A stretch of 64,000 nucleotides of DNA from Nannochloropsis oceanica (taxonomy: Eukaryota; Sar; Eustigmatophyceae; Eustigmatales; Monodopsidaceae), in the NCBI GenBank assembly GCA_004519485.1, contig CP038122.1, positions 62,001 through 126,000 of the forward strand. Reading direction: 5' to 3'. Under the pieces are notes generated by a model that was given only the letters and a program-made list of their open reading frames with translations, searched no databases and was not told the origin of the DNA. Positions 9,523 to 19,941 of this stretch are shown here, piece after piece; the first letter of the stretch is position 1, and each line of letters begins with the position of its first letter. The position numbers and the translations under genes are program-made.

Positions 9523-11981
9523 ATGGTAAACGACCAGAAGGACAACGATGAGGATCCCGCCGTGGTGCTGGACGCGCTGCGGGAAAGAGGAAACACAAGT
9601 TATAAGCAAGGTACGTGGTTTCACTAGGACGTGGGGCGTAGGAGAGCATGGCCTCCCACAGGACGCACAGTGAAAGTTGGCTATAGAGAATCCAATATAG
9701 CAATTTTGGTACCTCTCTTAATGTTGGCTATTTAAAATCTTTGCCGAGACCTTTTTCAACCCGCACGCTTGAGCAGTAGTCCCTGTCTATTTCATCTCTT
9801 CCCCCTCCTCCCCACGGGACCTAAATATATATAGGCCGGTACTCAGAAGCCATCATTGCCTGGACCGAGGCTCTGTCTGTCACCACCGCAACCATTCAAG
9901 GCAGCAACGTAAGTGTCACTGCCACGACTACCACGGGCAACACCAGCATTGCATCCATCCTTCTCTCCAACCGAGCCCAAGCCCAGCTTCAACTTCGAGA
10001 ATATGTCCTCGCTGACCTCGATGCCGCCGCTGCTCTTCGTCTCGATCCCCACAATACCAAAGCCTCTATCCGCCGTGCCACGGCCCTTCTTGCCCGTGAG
10101 CGTTTCACCACCGCCCACCGTGTGCTCAACCATGCCCTCGCCTCCTCCTCGTCTTCCCTCCCTCCCTCCTTCCTCAAGTCATTGCACGCTCTCCGGGCAC
10201 AAGCAAGGCACTTAACGCAATTGTCTGCCACGCCTGCAGCACGCGATGCAGCAGCAGTGGAAGCAGAGGGGTTAGTGGACGAGGCACAGACCTTGCGTCT
10301 CTCTTTCCGCGACGCCCCGCTGGCAGGGAGGGAAGGAGGGAGGGAAGGTGTGTGCTGGGGGGAGTGGATTGAGATGTCGGTGTTTTTGGCCAATGAGTTC
10401 GGTTTGTGGCGACGGACGGACTTTCCGATGATGGAGGAGAATGAGGGAGAGAGGGATGAAGGGAAGGGCGGAGGGGGTTGGCTGCCGGTGCGCTTCAGTG
10501 TGCTGGACCATGGGAGTGATAACTGTGAGGTCAGTCAAATGGTAGGCGTGGAGGTAGAAAGACTGCCTTCACAGACAGAGGACGAAGAGGAGGACGAGGG
10601 GAAGAAGGAGGAGGAAGAGGGAGGGAAGGAGGAAAGAAGACGGGTGGCCTTTAGGAAGGGATCCAGTTGTCGACTGAGGGTACGTGTACGCTTCGTTTTG
10701 CTTGGGCATAACGCTGCTGCTGCTGCTGGTGCTGATGCTGCTGTTGCTGCTACTACTACTGCTTCCTCTTCTTCTTCTTCCTCCTCTTCTTCTTCTTCTT
10801 CTTCTTCTTCTTCTTCTTCTTCTTCTTCGTCCCCCTCCCCTCCTTCCTCATTATCATCATCGCCATCCTCCGACTTTTCCTCCTGCGCAGTAGTCCACAT
10901 TAAGGTCTCTTTGCCTTCGGAAAAGCTTACGCGCCAAGTCCTCCCCGTGTATTCCCTCCCCATCCACGTCTCATCTTCCTCCTCCTCTTCTACCTCTACC
11001 GCAGCCACCACCACCTCCTCAAAGTCCGCTGCCCTGGGCATCCACTCCTGCCGAGGTGTCTTCGTCCCCTCCCTCCATCGGCACCTGCTCGTGGCGGAGT
11101 CTCCCGGCCAGGTCGGGATAGGAGGAAAAATCTGGGATGCGGGCCTTGTGCTCACTCAGTACCTCGCCGCACACCCGAATGTGATTAGAGGAGGGAGGAA
11201 GGGAGAGGTTGGAGAGATGGGTGCGGTAGCAGCAGCAGTAGTAGGAGTTAGAGAGGAGAAGGGAGGAAGGGCGGGAGGGAGGACGAGGGAGAAGAGGAGG
11301 AGGGAGTGCCGAGTTATTGAGTTGGGGGCCGGAACGGGGATCGCGGGAATCGCTGCCTCTTTACTGGGAGCAGGCCACGTGGTCGTGACTGATCTTCCTC
11401 ATGTTGTTCCTTTGATTCAAACCAACATTGATCTTAACGTTCCTCCTTCCTCCCTCTCATCCTCGTCCTCGCCCCCGTGCATTGCCCGGGCTTATGCATG
11501 GGGGGAGGGTACCGCCTGTCTGTTTGACGAGGGAAGAGGGGGAGAGAGCGACGACAGGAAGGGGGGCGCACAGGCAGCAAAAGGGAAGATCCAGGGAAAG
11601 AGGGAGGTCGAAGACGAAGACGGGCGGGAGGACGAGGCGGAGGGAAAGTTTGATGTCATCCTTCTGGCGGATGTTGTGTATGAACCGAAGTACTATTCTG
11701 CCCTAGTAAAGGCGCTGAGGGACTTGTCTTATTCCGAGACTCTCATTATTTTTGCTCACCGGGAACGGCATCCTGACTGCTCTTGGTTCTTTACAGAGGC
11801 CGATAGGGAGTTTAGCAGGAAGATGGTTCATTGTGATTTTCAGGTGGAGGGGGAGAGAGGCAGCGAGGAAGGACCCGCATGGAGGGGGGGGGGAAAGGCG
11901 GCATGTCAGGATGTGGTAATATATGAGATGAGGTTGAAAAAGGGAAGGAAGGAGGAAAGAGAGGAGGTGATAGGTTACTGA
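9523..11981 (+). CDS. TPR protein fused to a METTL21-like protein methyltransferase
   Basis: Two exons, 9523-9610 and 9835-11981 (donor G/GTACGT, acceptor ATATATAG), 744 aa. The N-terminal 110 residues form tetratricopeptide repeats: LRERGNTSYKQGRYSEAIIAWTEAL is assembled across the intron, then SNRAQAQLQLREYVLADLDAA with the spacing of a second TPR. The middle has acidic and poly-Ser low complexity. The C-terminal third is a class I SAM-dependent methyltransferase: VIELGAGTGIAGI (motif I), VVTDLPHVVPLIQTNI (motif II), and LLADVVYEPKYYSALVKAL, where DVVY is the D-x-x-Y signature of the METTL21/VCPKMT/EEF-KMT lysine methyltransferases. The TPR part probably recruits a chaperone or elongation-factor substrate, but that is inference. 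The fusion is unusual, since the animal and yeast members known to me lack an N-terminal TPR. The gene is convergent with the TruA-like gene. Confidence 0.85.
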
Positions 11982-12293
11982 GGCGCTTAGAAAGGCATAT
12001 GTACTAATATTGCTATCCATAGAAATCAACGCGACGACGAATAATAGTAATGATAATAGTAACGACAATGACCGAAGCACAAGTCCCACCTTTTTTTGCT
12101 TTGGTTTAATCAATTACAATGCTTACTTATGCTATGTACACGAGATGCATCAATTCCACGACAGCATCACCCTTGTTCGCTTTTCCCTCGTCCTCCTCGT
12201 CCTCCTCGTCCTCTTCCTCGTCCACATCATCCTCATCCTCATCCTCATCCTCCTCGCCCTCCTCCTCGTCATTCTCCTCCGCTACACCACAGT
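11982..12293. other. Short convergent intergenic region
   Basis: AT-richer sequence of 312 bp between two stop codons, with CCTCGT/ATCCTC hexamer-like runs near 12189-12270. No gene seen. Confidence 0.6.
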
Positions 12294-13093
12294 CTAAAGT
12301 CCCTTCCTGCTTTTTGAATAAGGATCTTCAACCACCCATAGTTGCCCTTCTCTTCCCCACCCCTGTTGTTGCCGCTGCTGAAATGTCAACGACTCAAGCA
12401 CCAACCCATTCAATGTTGGCACTTGCTTCCCCCCTTCCTCCTCCTCTTTCATCGAGAAAGCACTGTGCATGACTTTGCCTATCCATGCCACCAGGGCACT
12501 CTGTATTGCCTCTCCCTCCTCCTCCTCCTCCTCCTCCTCCTCCTTCACCACCACCTCGTCATTACTTCTACCACTAGTCTGCGGCTGATGCCTCTGCTTT
12601 CCTCCTCTTGTTCTTCCTCTTTCTCCTTCGTCTCCTCCCCTTCCTACTCCTCGTCCCACATGAAAATTAAACTCGACCAGTCTTGCTCTTGCCTCATGTA
12701 CACCCGGGCCCCACTTCCCCTCTACTTCAACTTTGTTTAGTTCCAAGCTCCCCGTCTCCATTGCTGGCGCCGCTGCTGCTGCTGCTACTGCATGTTGGAC
12801 CTTCCTCAACCCCTCCTCGTTCCTTACCTCCTCTCTTATCGACGATGGAGTGAACAACCACGCACGATGTCGCAGACTGGGGTCGCCGACAGGGCCTATC
12901 ATCACTGTATATGAGAACCGCATGCATACTAAGTCCTTCTTTAAGTCGAATCCCACCCAAGGCAACGGGCAAATGGAAAATATTCTCAAGTCATCGGGTA
13001 AGAGCCGATTGAGTGCATGGGCTGCCTTGGTCAAGTCACCGTTAAACGGATCATTGGCGCTGATGCTGCCACCGCCGCTACTAATGCCGCTAC

Positions 13094-13138
<45 letters not shown>

Positions 13139-13823
13139 AAGGTGGTTGATAGGAAAGCAGTTGCGCCCGGGCGTGGACCCCCCCAGAGGTGGTGATTGCG
13201 GGAGTGAGGAGGAGGGAGGCAAGGGGGGCGTGAGAGTGAATGATGGAAAGGGCGGTGCCAAGACGATGGTGGAGGGAAGGAGGATGGTTGGCGAAGAACC
13301 CTTTTTTTCTTCGGACACTCTTTATATTCCTATTACTGTTGTTGTTGCTTTTGGCGCCGTTCTTGCCATCGCTAGATAGGGGTAGGGTTGAGTCGTGTAT
13401 CACTTTGTCCTTCCAGACTTTGTATTGACTACCGTCGTAGGCGATGTGAAGGAGAAGAGGGGGAGGGAGGGAGGGCGGGAGGGGTTGCTGGAGGTCGTCG
13501 GTGTTGTGGGTTATGGCAGAGAGAATGCGTGGCGGATGGTGGTACCGAGACTGCTGCCGGAGAATGCAAGGAGAAGGGGAGGAAGGTGGTGGCCAGAAGG
13601 CTTTCGTGGGCACAAAAAGTAAGGAAAGGATAACTATTGCTAGCAGCTTAAGGCTAGGAGTGGCGTAGTGGCGGTGGTGGTGGTGCAGAAGCATCATGCC
13701 TGTGTTTGGAGTGGGGGAGATATGGATTGGACGTGAGTGGGAGGACGGGGTCTCTTCCACCAACAGAACGTTCTGATTGCGTTTTCGCCGTGTTGAAGGC
13801 GACGCTTCTGCACGTAGTTCCAT
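12294..13823 (-). CDS. TruA-family tRNA pseudouridine synthase-like protein, probably plastid targeted, catalytic Asp replaced
   Basis: Single exon, up to 509 aa. TruA enzymes make pseudouridine at positions 38-40 of tRNA. Recognisable here are LHIAYDGSQYKVW (TruA beta-strand 'YDGT.f.GWQ'), SGGVHARAQLLSYQ (the 'GRTDAGVHA' catalytic loop), and the second half with LNRLLPDDLRI and RHRAWLF. In the catalytic loop the invariant Asp is Ser (codon TCT) and the Arg-Thr before it is Thr-Thr; the G-W-Q of the first motif is V-W-K. By family rules the product should be inactive as a synthase. Near the N-terminus, KLLAIVILSLLFVPTKAFW reads as a signal peptide with an AxA-F-like cleavage site, typical of stramenopile plastid proteins. 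It follows a second start (ATG-ATG at 13697) better than the one at 13823. A run of Ser comes from AGC repeats. Confidence 0.78.
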
Positions 13824-13887
13824 GCATGTGACCCTTCACTTCTTGTACACATTCATTTTTTTCTTTGCGTCATTTTGGCCTCAACAA

Positions 13888-15222
13888 TCACCCTCCTGCT
13901 GTGACCTTCCCATTCGCCTCTGCACACTCCCCCTTCTCCTTCTCCTCCACCGAACTGGTGGCAGCAGCAGCCGCAGGTCTTGCCAGCGGCGGAGCCGGCG
14001 CCGGGCCCACCAAAACCGGAATTCGTGCCACCACATCATCGGCACACACATACAAAAACCTCCCCCTTCCCCCCTTCTCCTTCTCCACCCCTCCAAACGC
14101 CACGTTTCCCGTCTTCTTCCCGGTCAGAATCGTCCCCACCCGCTCTCCCGAAGGCGTCAAGATCAACACCCCCCCTGGCCCTGTCGTCCACAAATTTCCC
14201 TTCTCATCCACCTTCATTCCATCCGGGCTTCCAACCCTCTTTCCCTCCTCTTGGAATTGACCAGCTAAGGCAAACACCTCCCCTCCCTCCCTCCCACCCT
14301 CGGCTCTGAGACCTGTGGTAGGGTCCATATCTACGACAACCCAATGAGGATTCTCCGCACCACTATTCCCGACATACAGCTTCTTAAAGTCGGGAGAAAA
14401 CGCCAAGCCATTCGGTCGCTTCAACCCCCCCAAAACCAACTCCACCTCCTCACTCCCCCTCTCCTCCCCCTCCATCCCCTGCCCTTGCAGCAACTGCTGC
14501 TGCTTCTGCATGGCCGCTGCCGACAATCGGTAGACACCACTTATTGCCAACTCCCTCTCGGAATCCCCATCTATCCCATTCAAGCCGTAGGGAGGGTCGG
14601 TAAAGTACAGGTCCCCCCCAGGCCCAAACACCAGGTCGTTGGGGGAATTCAATTTCCGCCCCTTGTAGTGCGTTGCCAAGGGAGTGAATGTCCCGTTCGT
14701 TTCCAACCTCGCCACACGTCTCCCTCCATGCATGCACATGACCACCAGCCCTGTCCCTGGTTCCAAAGCCAGGCCATTCGACCCCGGTTCACGCAACGCC
14801 GCACACCGCGCGGCATCACGAACACTGCTGCTGCTGCTATTATCAGCTGGTGAGAACCGACAGCCACTTTCCTCCAAATACACACTCTTTCCAATCGTAA
14901 ACAAGCCGCCGCCCTCCTCCCACCGATAGATCCGATTCTTCTTCACGTCGCTCCACAGTAAGAACCCACCATCCACACTGTCGTCCTTGTCCGTCACCCA
15001 CAAGGGTCCCTCCGCCCATAGATTCCCCTCGGCAATCACTTCCAAACAGGCATCCGGCGCAATCAATGTGTCGATAGCCGCAGGTTTCACCCTCTCCACA
15101 CTCCCCAAGCTAGGGCGGCGATTCATTGTGGCCTGCAACAGCACCAAGTATCCAAACAAGGCGGGGAAGAAGATGGTTGCCCAGTATGCATCGGCCGGAG
15201 GCCAAAAAGAAGTCAGCTTCAT
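13888..15222 (-). CDS. SMP-30/gluconolactonase/LRE-like beta-propeller hydrolase
   Basis: Single exon, 444 aa. Family features seen in order: AEGPLW (metal-binding Glu), PNDLVFGPGGDLYFTDPPYG (metal-binding Asn, propeller blade), RPNGLAFSPDFKKLYV, SPDGMKVDEKGNLW (metal-binding Asp) and GNVAFGG near the end. These match gluconolactonase and senescence-marker-30 lactonases, six-bladed propellers that hydrolyse sugar lactones or related esters. The N-terminus has a hydrophobic stretch (ATIFFPALFGYLVLLQAT, about residues 15-32), so the protein is probably membrane anchored or secreted. A Ser-rich insertion, a QQ-rich insertion and an EGGREGG insertion interrupt loops. The C-terminus is Ala/Pro-rich. 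The stop lies only 64 bp upstream of the furthest TruA-like start, on the same strand. Confidence 0.9.
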   Translation of the reverse strand: MKLTSFWPPADAYWATIFFPALFGYLVLLQATMNRRPSLGSVERVKPAAIDTLIAPDACLEVIAEGNLWAEGPLWVTDKDDSVDGGFLLWSDVKKNRIYRWEEGGGLFTIGKSVYLEESGCRFSPADNSSSSSVRDAARCAALREPGSNGLALEPGTGLVVMCMHGGRRVARLETNGTFTPLATHYKGRKLNSPNDLVFGPGGDLYFTDPPYGLNGIDGDSERELAISGVYRLSAAAMQKQQQLLQGQGMEGEERGSEEVELVLGGLKRPNGLAFSPDFKKLYVGNSGAENPHWVVVDMDPTTGLRAEGGREGGEVFALAGQFQEEGKRVGSPDGMKVDEKGNLWTTGPGGVLILTPSGERVGTILTGKKTGNVAFGGVEKEKGGRGRFLYVCADDVVARIPVLVGPAPAPPLARPAAAAATSSVEEKEKGECAEANGKVTAGG

Positions 15223-15628
15223 TTCCCCCCCGGTGGAAATAGAATGTTTCCGTTCGGAGTCTCAAGGGTCTTGTCTTCTTGAAGTCCTCTGCTGGTGTGT
15301 GTGGTGCAAAGTAAGGTATGCTTGGGGAGGGGGTCGGAGGGCGGAGGAAGCAGTGTACTGGCAGGAGACGAAAACGGTCAAACGCGAGACACCCAGCGCT
15401 CCCTAGTTGCCGTTTGAATTCATAGCAGGAATGGGATTTGAGATGTGAAAAAGTGTGTCCAGGTCCCCTGATGCTGGTGTGGTTGGTGCATGGTGCATAC
15501 ATTCACAGGTACAGGCCTCGCCAAATCCACCATCGGGGTTCCGTCAACGGTTGCCGCGTCTTCTGTGCTCCTTGTCTAACGCATTAACGCATTAACATAC
15601 CACACGTATAGGCCACGAGTTATAAACT
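15223..15628. other. Divergent intergenic region
   Basis: About 400 bp between the start codons of the SMP-30-like gene and the following plus-strand gene. No ORF of note. It contains a short direct repeat ACGCATTAACGCATTAAC near 15579-15596. Confidence 0.5.
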
Positions 15629-18600
15629 ATGGTCGTGAGCCGCAGCACCGCCGCATGCAACTCCAAGACCATTCACGGGGGCGTTCGGATGGGAGCATCG
15701 ACTGCTTTGCGCGGCAGAAGGGGAGGCAGGAGCAGTGTAAACCCCTCTTCCCGCCTTGCTCCTCCCAGCTCTCGCGCCTCCGCCGCCGCTGCTGCCGCCG
15801 CCAAAACCAGCCGCCACAACACTCCAGGAGGTGGCCAAGTGGCTTTGTTATCCAACGAGAGCATCAAGGAGTTCTTGCTAAGCTTTCCTAAGGCGCAATG
15901 GCCTGTGGTCCTAGAGGTAGGTCTTCGGGAAGGAGGGGAGAGAGGGAAAGCGGATGCCCTGCCTGTGAGTGCATATGTGCTAGTGGCTACGTAAAAGAAC
16001 GTGGATGCGAATCGATGCACTCATGGCTGGGAATAGCATTGTGCTTCAATTGAAAATGTGCCACGGGCAGGAAAGCAAGAGAAAATAAAAAGGTCTTATG
16101 AAAGTCCCTGTCTCCCCAACACTAGATATAATTTGTAGTACTCATCAACTACAACAAATCTCATTTCCCCTCCTTCGTTCTCAAACAGAACATCGTCCTG
16201 TACGGCATTCGTTCTCTTTACTCCAATTGTCCCCCCGGCACCATCGCCTCTGTCTCAGAACTAGAGGAGATCACAGGCCGGGCCCGAAAAGAAGTAGCAG
16301 CCATGTCCCCTCCTCGACGGCCACTACGAAGCCGCGGAAATGCCCAGCAGCAGCAGCAGCAGCAGCAGATAACACATGACAAAGAAATAGGAGAACCAGT
16401 GGCAGGCACGGCGAACCATCCTTCCTTCCAGGCCAGCCCTCCCCCTCGCCAATCCCGCCGTGACGCACTCTATCAATTTCCTTTCGTGGACAGAGAGGGC
16501 CACATGGACGGCATTCTTGGCGAGAACTCCGCGGGCGCCTTGTCTCACTTTGTATATTTTGAATTGGACGTTCGCGAGCAAGAACGGCAGGCCAGGAAGG
16601 TGTTTGAGGAAATGAAGAGGGGGGTGGGTGGGATACGGATCGCGGATCTAGCCTTCTCTCTCAGGGCGGTGGGCATTGATTTGTCCGACCGGCAGGCGAA
16701 GCAGCTGATGCCGTCATTGTATGAGCAACAAATAGGGAGGGCCTTCACGATGAGTGGTAGCTACGCAGGCGGTGGTGGAGGGGGGTTGGCTATCCCGGGG
16801 GAGATCTCGATCCCATATCCCCAGTGGCTTGACATCCTATCGACGCTCAAGGACGTCTTCCAGCCGTACCTTGAGCACCAGCAGCAACGCACCGCTGCTA
16901 CTCCTTCTTTTTCTAATGCCCGTACTGGTGCTGCTGCCCCGTTCACAACCAGCAGCAGTAGCAACAACAACACCAGGGGAGGAGGCATTGCTACAGCAGG
17001 AGCAGTGGACGACATCCGCCCTCCTGCCCTGGACGCCTCCCTCTCCGTCTCTACCATCAACCGCCGCTCCCAAGCGTCCACCCACGTCTCTCCCGATCGG
17101 GTGCGTCGTTGCTACGGCCAAGGCCTCCACGGGTACGGCATTAGCACCGACGACAACAGCAACAGCGGCGCGGGTCCCGGCCGTCGACGTCGCACAGCAA
17201 GTGACCACTCAGCCTTCATGTCCAGTGGAGGAGAGGGTGTTGCAAGCCCCGCCACCTCTCGTTCGTATGTTGCCTCCTCCCCTTCCCTTCCTTCTGCCTC
17301 GAAGGCATCCTCGGCGTCGGGGCTGTCAGCTTCCGCTTCCTCCATGGGTGCTTCTCTTCCCCCTCCAACTTCCTCTGTGTCCTCGCAGCGTCGGCGTGGT
17401 GCTGGAGGGAGGATGAGCAGCAGGGGAGGAGCCGTGGTGGGTAGGAGTGGATTGAAGCATGAAACAACGAGGCTTCATAGCGACGAGGAGGAGGAGGAAG
17501 AGGAGGAAGTGGAAGATGAAGATGAAGAGGAAGAGGAAGAGGAGGAAGTGGAAGATGAAGAGGAAAAAGAAGAAGAGAAAGAGGAGGAGGAGGAGGAGGG
17601 CTTGCCCACTTCGGCGGTCCATCGCCAAGGTACTTGTACCTTCTCCTCCTTCCAACCCCCCTTGTCCTCCTCTCGTCCTACCACTGCCGCTTCCACAGCG
17701 CATCATAGGCTTCCACGTTCGGTGCTGCGGCGGCAGCACCGCAGGCAGGGAGGGGAGGACGGAGAGATGGAGAGCAGCAGAGACAACAGTAATGCTGGAG
17801 TAGACACCCCCGCGATGCCCATCAAAGCCCGTGTCAAAACCTGTGGGACTGCTGGTGCCGCTTCTGCTGGAGGAGGAGAGATGGGGAGGGGCGCTACTAC
17901 GATGAGGCGGATGAGAGGTGGCAGTGGTGGTACTGCTGTTGCTGTTGCAGCTCCTTCGCCTGCCTCCTCCTCTTCCTCACCCTACCCCGTCCCGCGGTAC
18001 TTGCGTCATGTGGAGTCCAAAATTAAGCCCCAGATGCAGGCACGTCGGTACGAAAAAGCAAGCCAGGCGGCGGCGATGGCGCGAGGAGGAAGAAGAGGGG
18101 GAGGAGGAGGTAGAGAGGAAGAGGACGAGGAAGACATCTCCTTGGTAGAAGTGCCGGCGAAAGCGACGCAGCGGAAGGCCAGCATGAGAAATTCTGCTGC
18201 GACCGACGCTACTAGTAATACTACAAGAGCAGCAGCAGGAGTGGAGAGGAGGAAGCATTTCGCTGCTTCTTCCAGTTCGACTTTCTTGAGTTCCACGGCC
18301 TCGTCCGGACCTGAGATCGCTGAAGCCTTCCTCTTGGGCCCGCTTGGAGCCCAGCTGCGTGCTAGCGGAAGTGAGGGCGGGAAAGGGAGGGATGGGGCGA
18401 AGAAAAGGCAAGATAAGAGTGTGACTGATACGAGCAAAACAATGCCCCTGCGCCCTCCGCTGCAGTACGAGGTCGGGAGGAAGAAGACGTCGTCAGCGGC
18501 AGGAAAATGGGTGGGGGAGTATGGCAAGCTGCAGACTAAAACGACTAAGGCTGCAAAGAGGGAGGAAGAAGAGGAAGAGGAAGTGGAAGAGGAAGAGGAA

Positions 18601-18792
18601 GAGGACGGGGAAGATTTTGATTCATCTTCGCATTCCTCTTCCTCGGCGTCGTCCTCTTCTTATTCTTCCTCCTCTTCCTCGGATGAGAGCTCCGATTCCT
18701 CCGACTCTCTCTCCTCCCATTCTTTGTCTTCCACCCCCTCTTCCTCTGACAGTTCATACGAGGTGGAATTTGTCCCCTTGGCAGCGAGATAA
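15629..18792 (+). CDS. Large acidic/Ser-rich protein of unknown function
   Basis: Two exons, 15629-15916 and 16189-18792 (donor GAG/GTAGGT, acceptor CTCAAACAG), 963 aa. I do not recognise the family. Two segments look folded. One is SIKEFLLSFPKAQWPVVLEN and what follows (about residues 78-130), which spans the intron. The other is ARKVFEEMKRGVGGIRIADLAFSLRAVGIDLSDRQAKQLM with a later YPQWLDIL (about residues 225-320); this could be a degenerate EF-hand-like helix pair, but no complete calcium loop is present. The remainder is disordered: poly-Gln, Ser/Ala-rich, and two long Glu/Asp runs (about 17490-17600 and 18560-18610), with Arg/Lys-rich stretches between. It ends in a poly-Ser/Asp tail. 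The composition suggests a scaffold or nuclear/cytoskeletal factor. No function is assigned. Confidence 0.75.
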
Positions 18793-19179
18793 AGCGAGCG
18801 AGAAAGACCTAAGACGAGCAATTTGCATGAAAAAGCACACCACGCATGACACACATGGATATCCACTTATGAAAGAATACTGGATCGACGGTCCATTTAA
18901 TGTTGTTGTTGTTTCCTTTTTTACCTCGTTCGAAGGTCTTTTTATTCAATTTCGCGGGTCGCTCATCGATTCTAGCTCATCTTCGCACACAGTGTAGGGC
19001 GTAACGTTAGCGGGGCGGATTAGACCAGGCAGGAGCGGGACAAAGGGATTCCTCTTGAACAAGATAGGGGCATAATGCCTTGCACCCGCAGCGAAAAAGA
19101 AAGAAAATACTTACGGAAAGCATCACGCGAGGTTACACAACCAGACGCTCGTAATTATGCGCTTGGAAGGAAGACGCGC
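18793..19179. other. Intergenic, no gene recognised
   Basis: 3' flank of the large acidic protein. No repeats or RNA genes recognised. Confidence 0.5.
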
Positions 19180-19454
19180 ATGTGGGATCGTGCGAAGACC
19201 GGGAGGTTGGTGTCAATTTCTCCCTTCTCATTCACTCACTTTCTTCATACGTAAACATTCACAGGGACGAGACCGTACTGCGCCAATATGCATTAGAGCT
19301 TCTCCAGTTGCCTTGGGACGTAGGCACTTTCCGCTCGCCCCGACGTCCCTACCACCACCCGAAGGCAAGAAGCCATGCCCCACCACTCCCTCCCCCATTC
19401 CCCAAAGCCCCCCCCACTATTCCCTACCCCAACACCCACATGATGCACAAGTAA
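19180..19454 (+). CDS. Possible 71-aa hypothetical protein, two exons
   Basis: An ATG at 19180 opens a short exon to 19205 (MWDRAKTG, donor AG/GTTGGT). After 59 bp, an acceptor ATTCACAG leads to an exon at 19265-19454 in frame. It gives RDETVLRQYALELLQLPWDVG, then a Pro/His-rich tail ending in MMHK. The helical, charged first 30 residues read like a real small protein, but the donor is weak and the intron is short. I cannot name a family. Confidence 0.28.
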
Positions 19455-19941
19455 AAGGTCTGACTGGAGGAATGAATTTGGGGCCAGGTGCCCGACTCAA
19501 CCCCCCTCGTACGATAGAGATGTTGTCGTTTCAGCCCATGCTCCGGGCGTGTGGCATGAGGGTGCAAGGGGTCGCACATTTCTCTGGGGGCAATTAGTTG
19601 CCTCCTAAAGGCACTCGGGTGACCTATCTCTTCGAGAAAGGCACTAAGCGGGGGACTGGCCCAAGCCACATGGCTTGCGCCCTCCTTATTCTTGTGAAGA
19701 ATTGCAAGCGGGTGCGATATTACATGGCTGCTTGGTTTTGTTCGATCCCTTTTCTTCTCTTTCGGAAGGAGTGAGGAGCAGACATTCACCCCTTTCCTCT
19801 AATGATTTTACAAAGGCGAGTCTGATGGGCATGTAGGGAATCCAACATCGCCTTAGACTTCGGAACATTATTCACTTTTTGTCGCATGCTCAATGGTTGC
19901 ACCCATTCACATGCACACAGAGACGGAGCTTCGAGTGAATC
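19455..19941. other. Intergenic upstream of the PhyH-like gene
   Basis: No convincing ORF on either strand and no repeats. It probably carries the promoter and 5' UTR of the downstream gene. Confidence 0.5.

Noticed and set aside
10535-11155. Glu-rich minus-strand ORF opposite the TPR-methyltransferase
   Set aside because: Antisense of a poly-Ser (TCT) run in the real gene; no other support.
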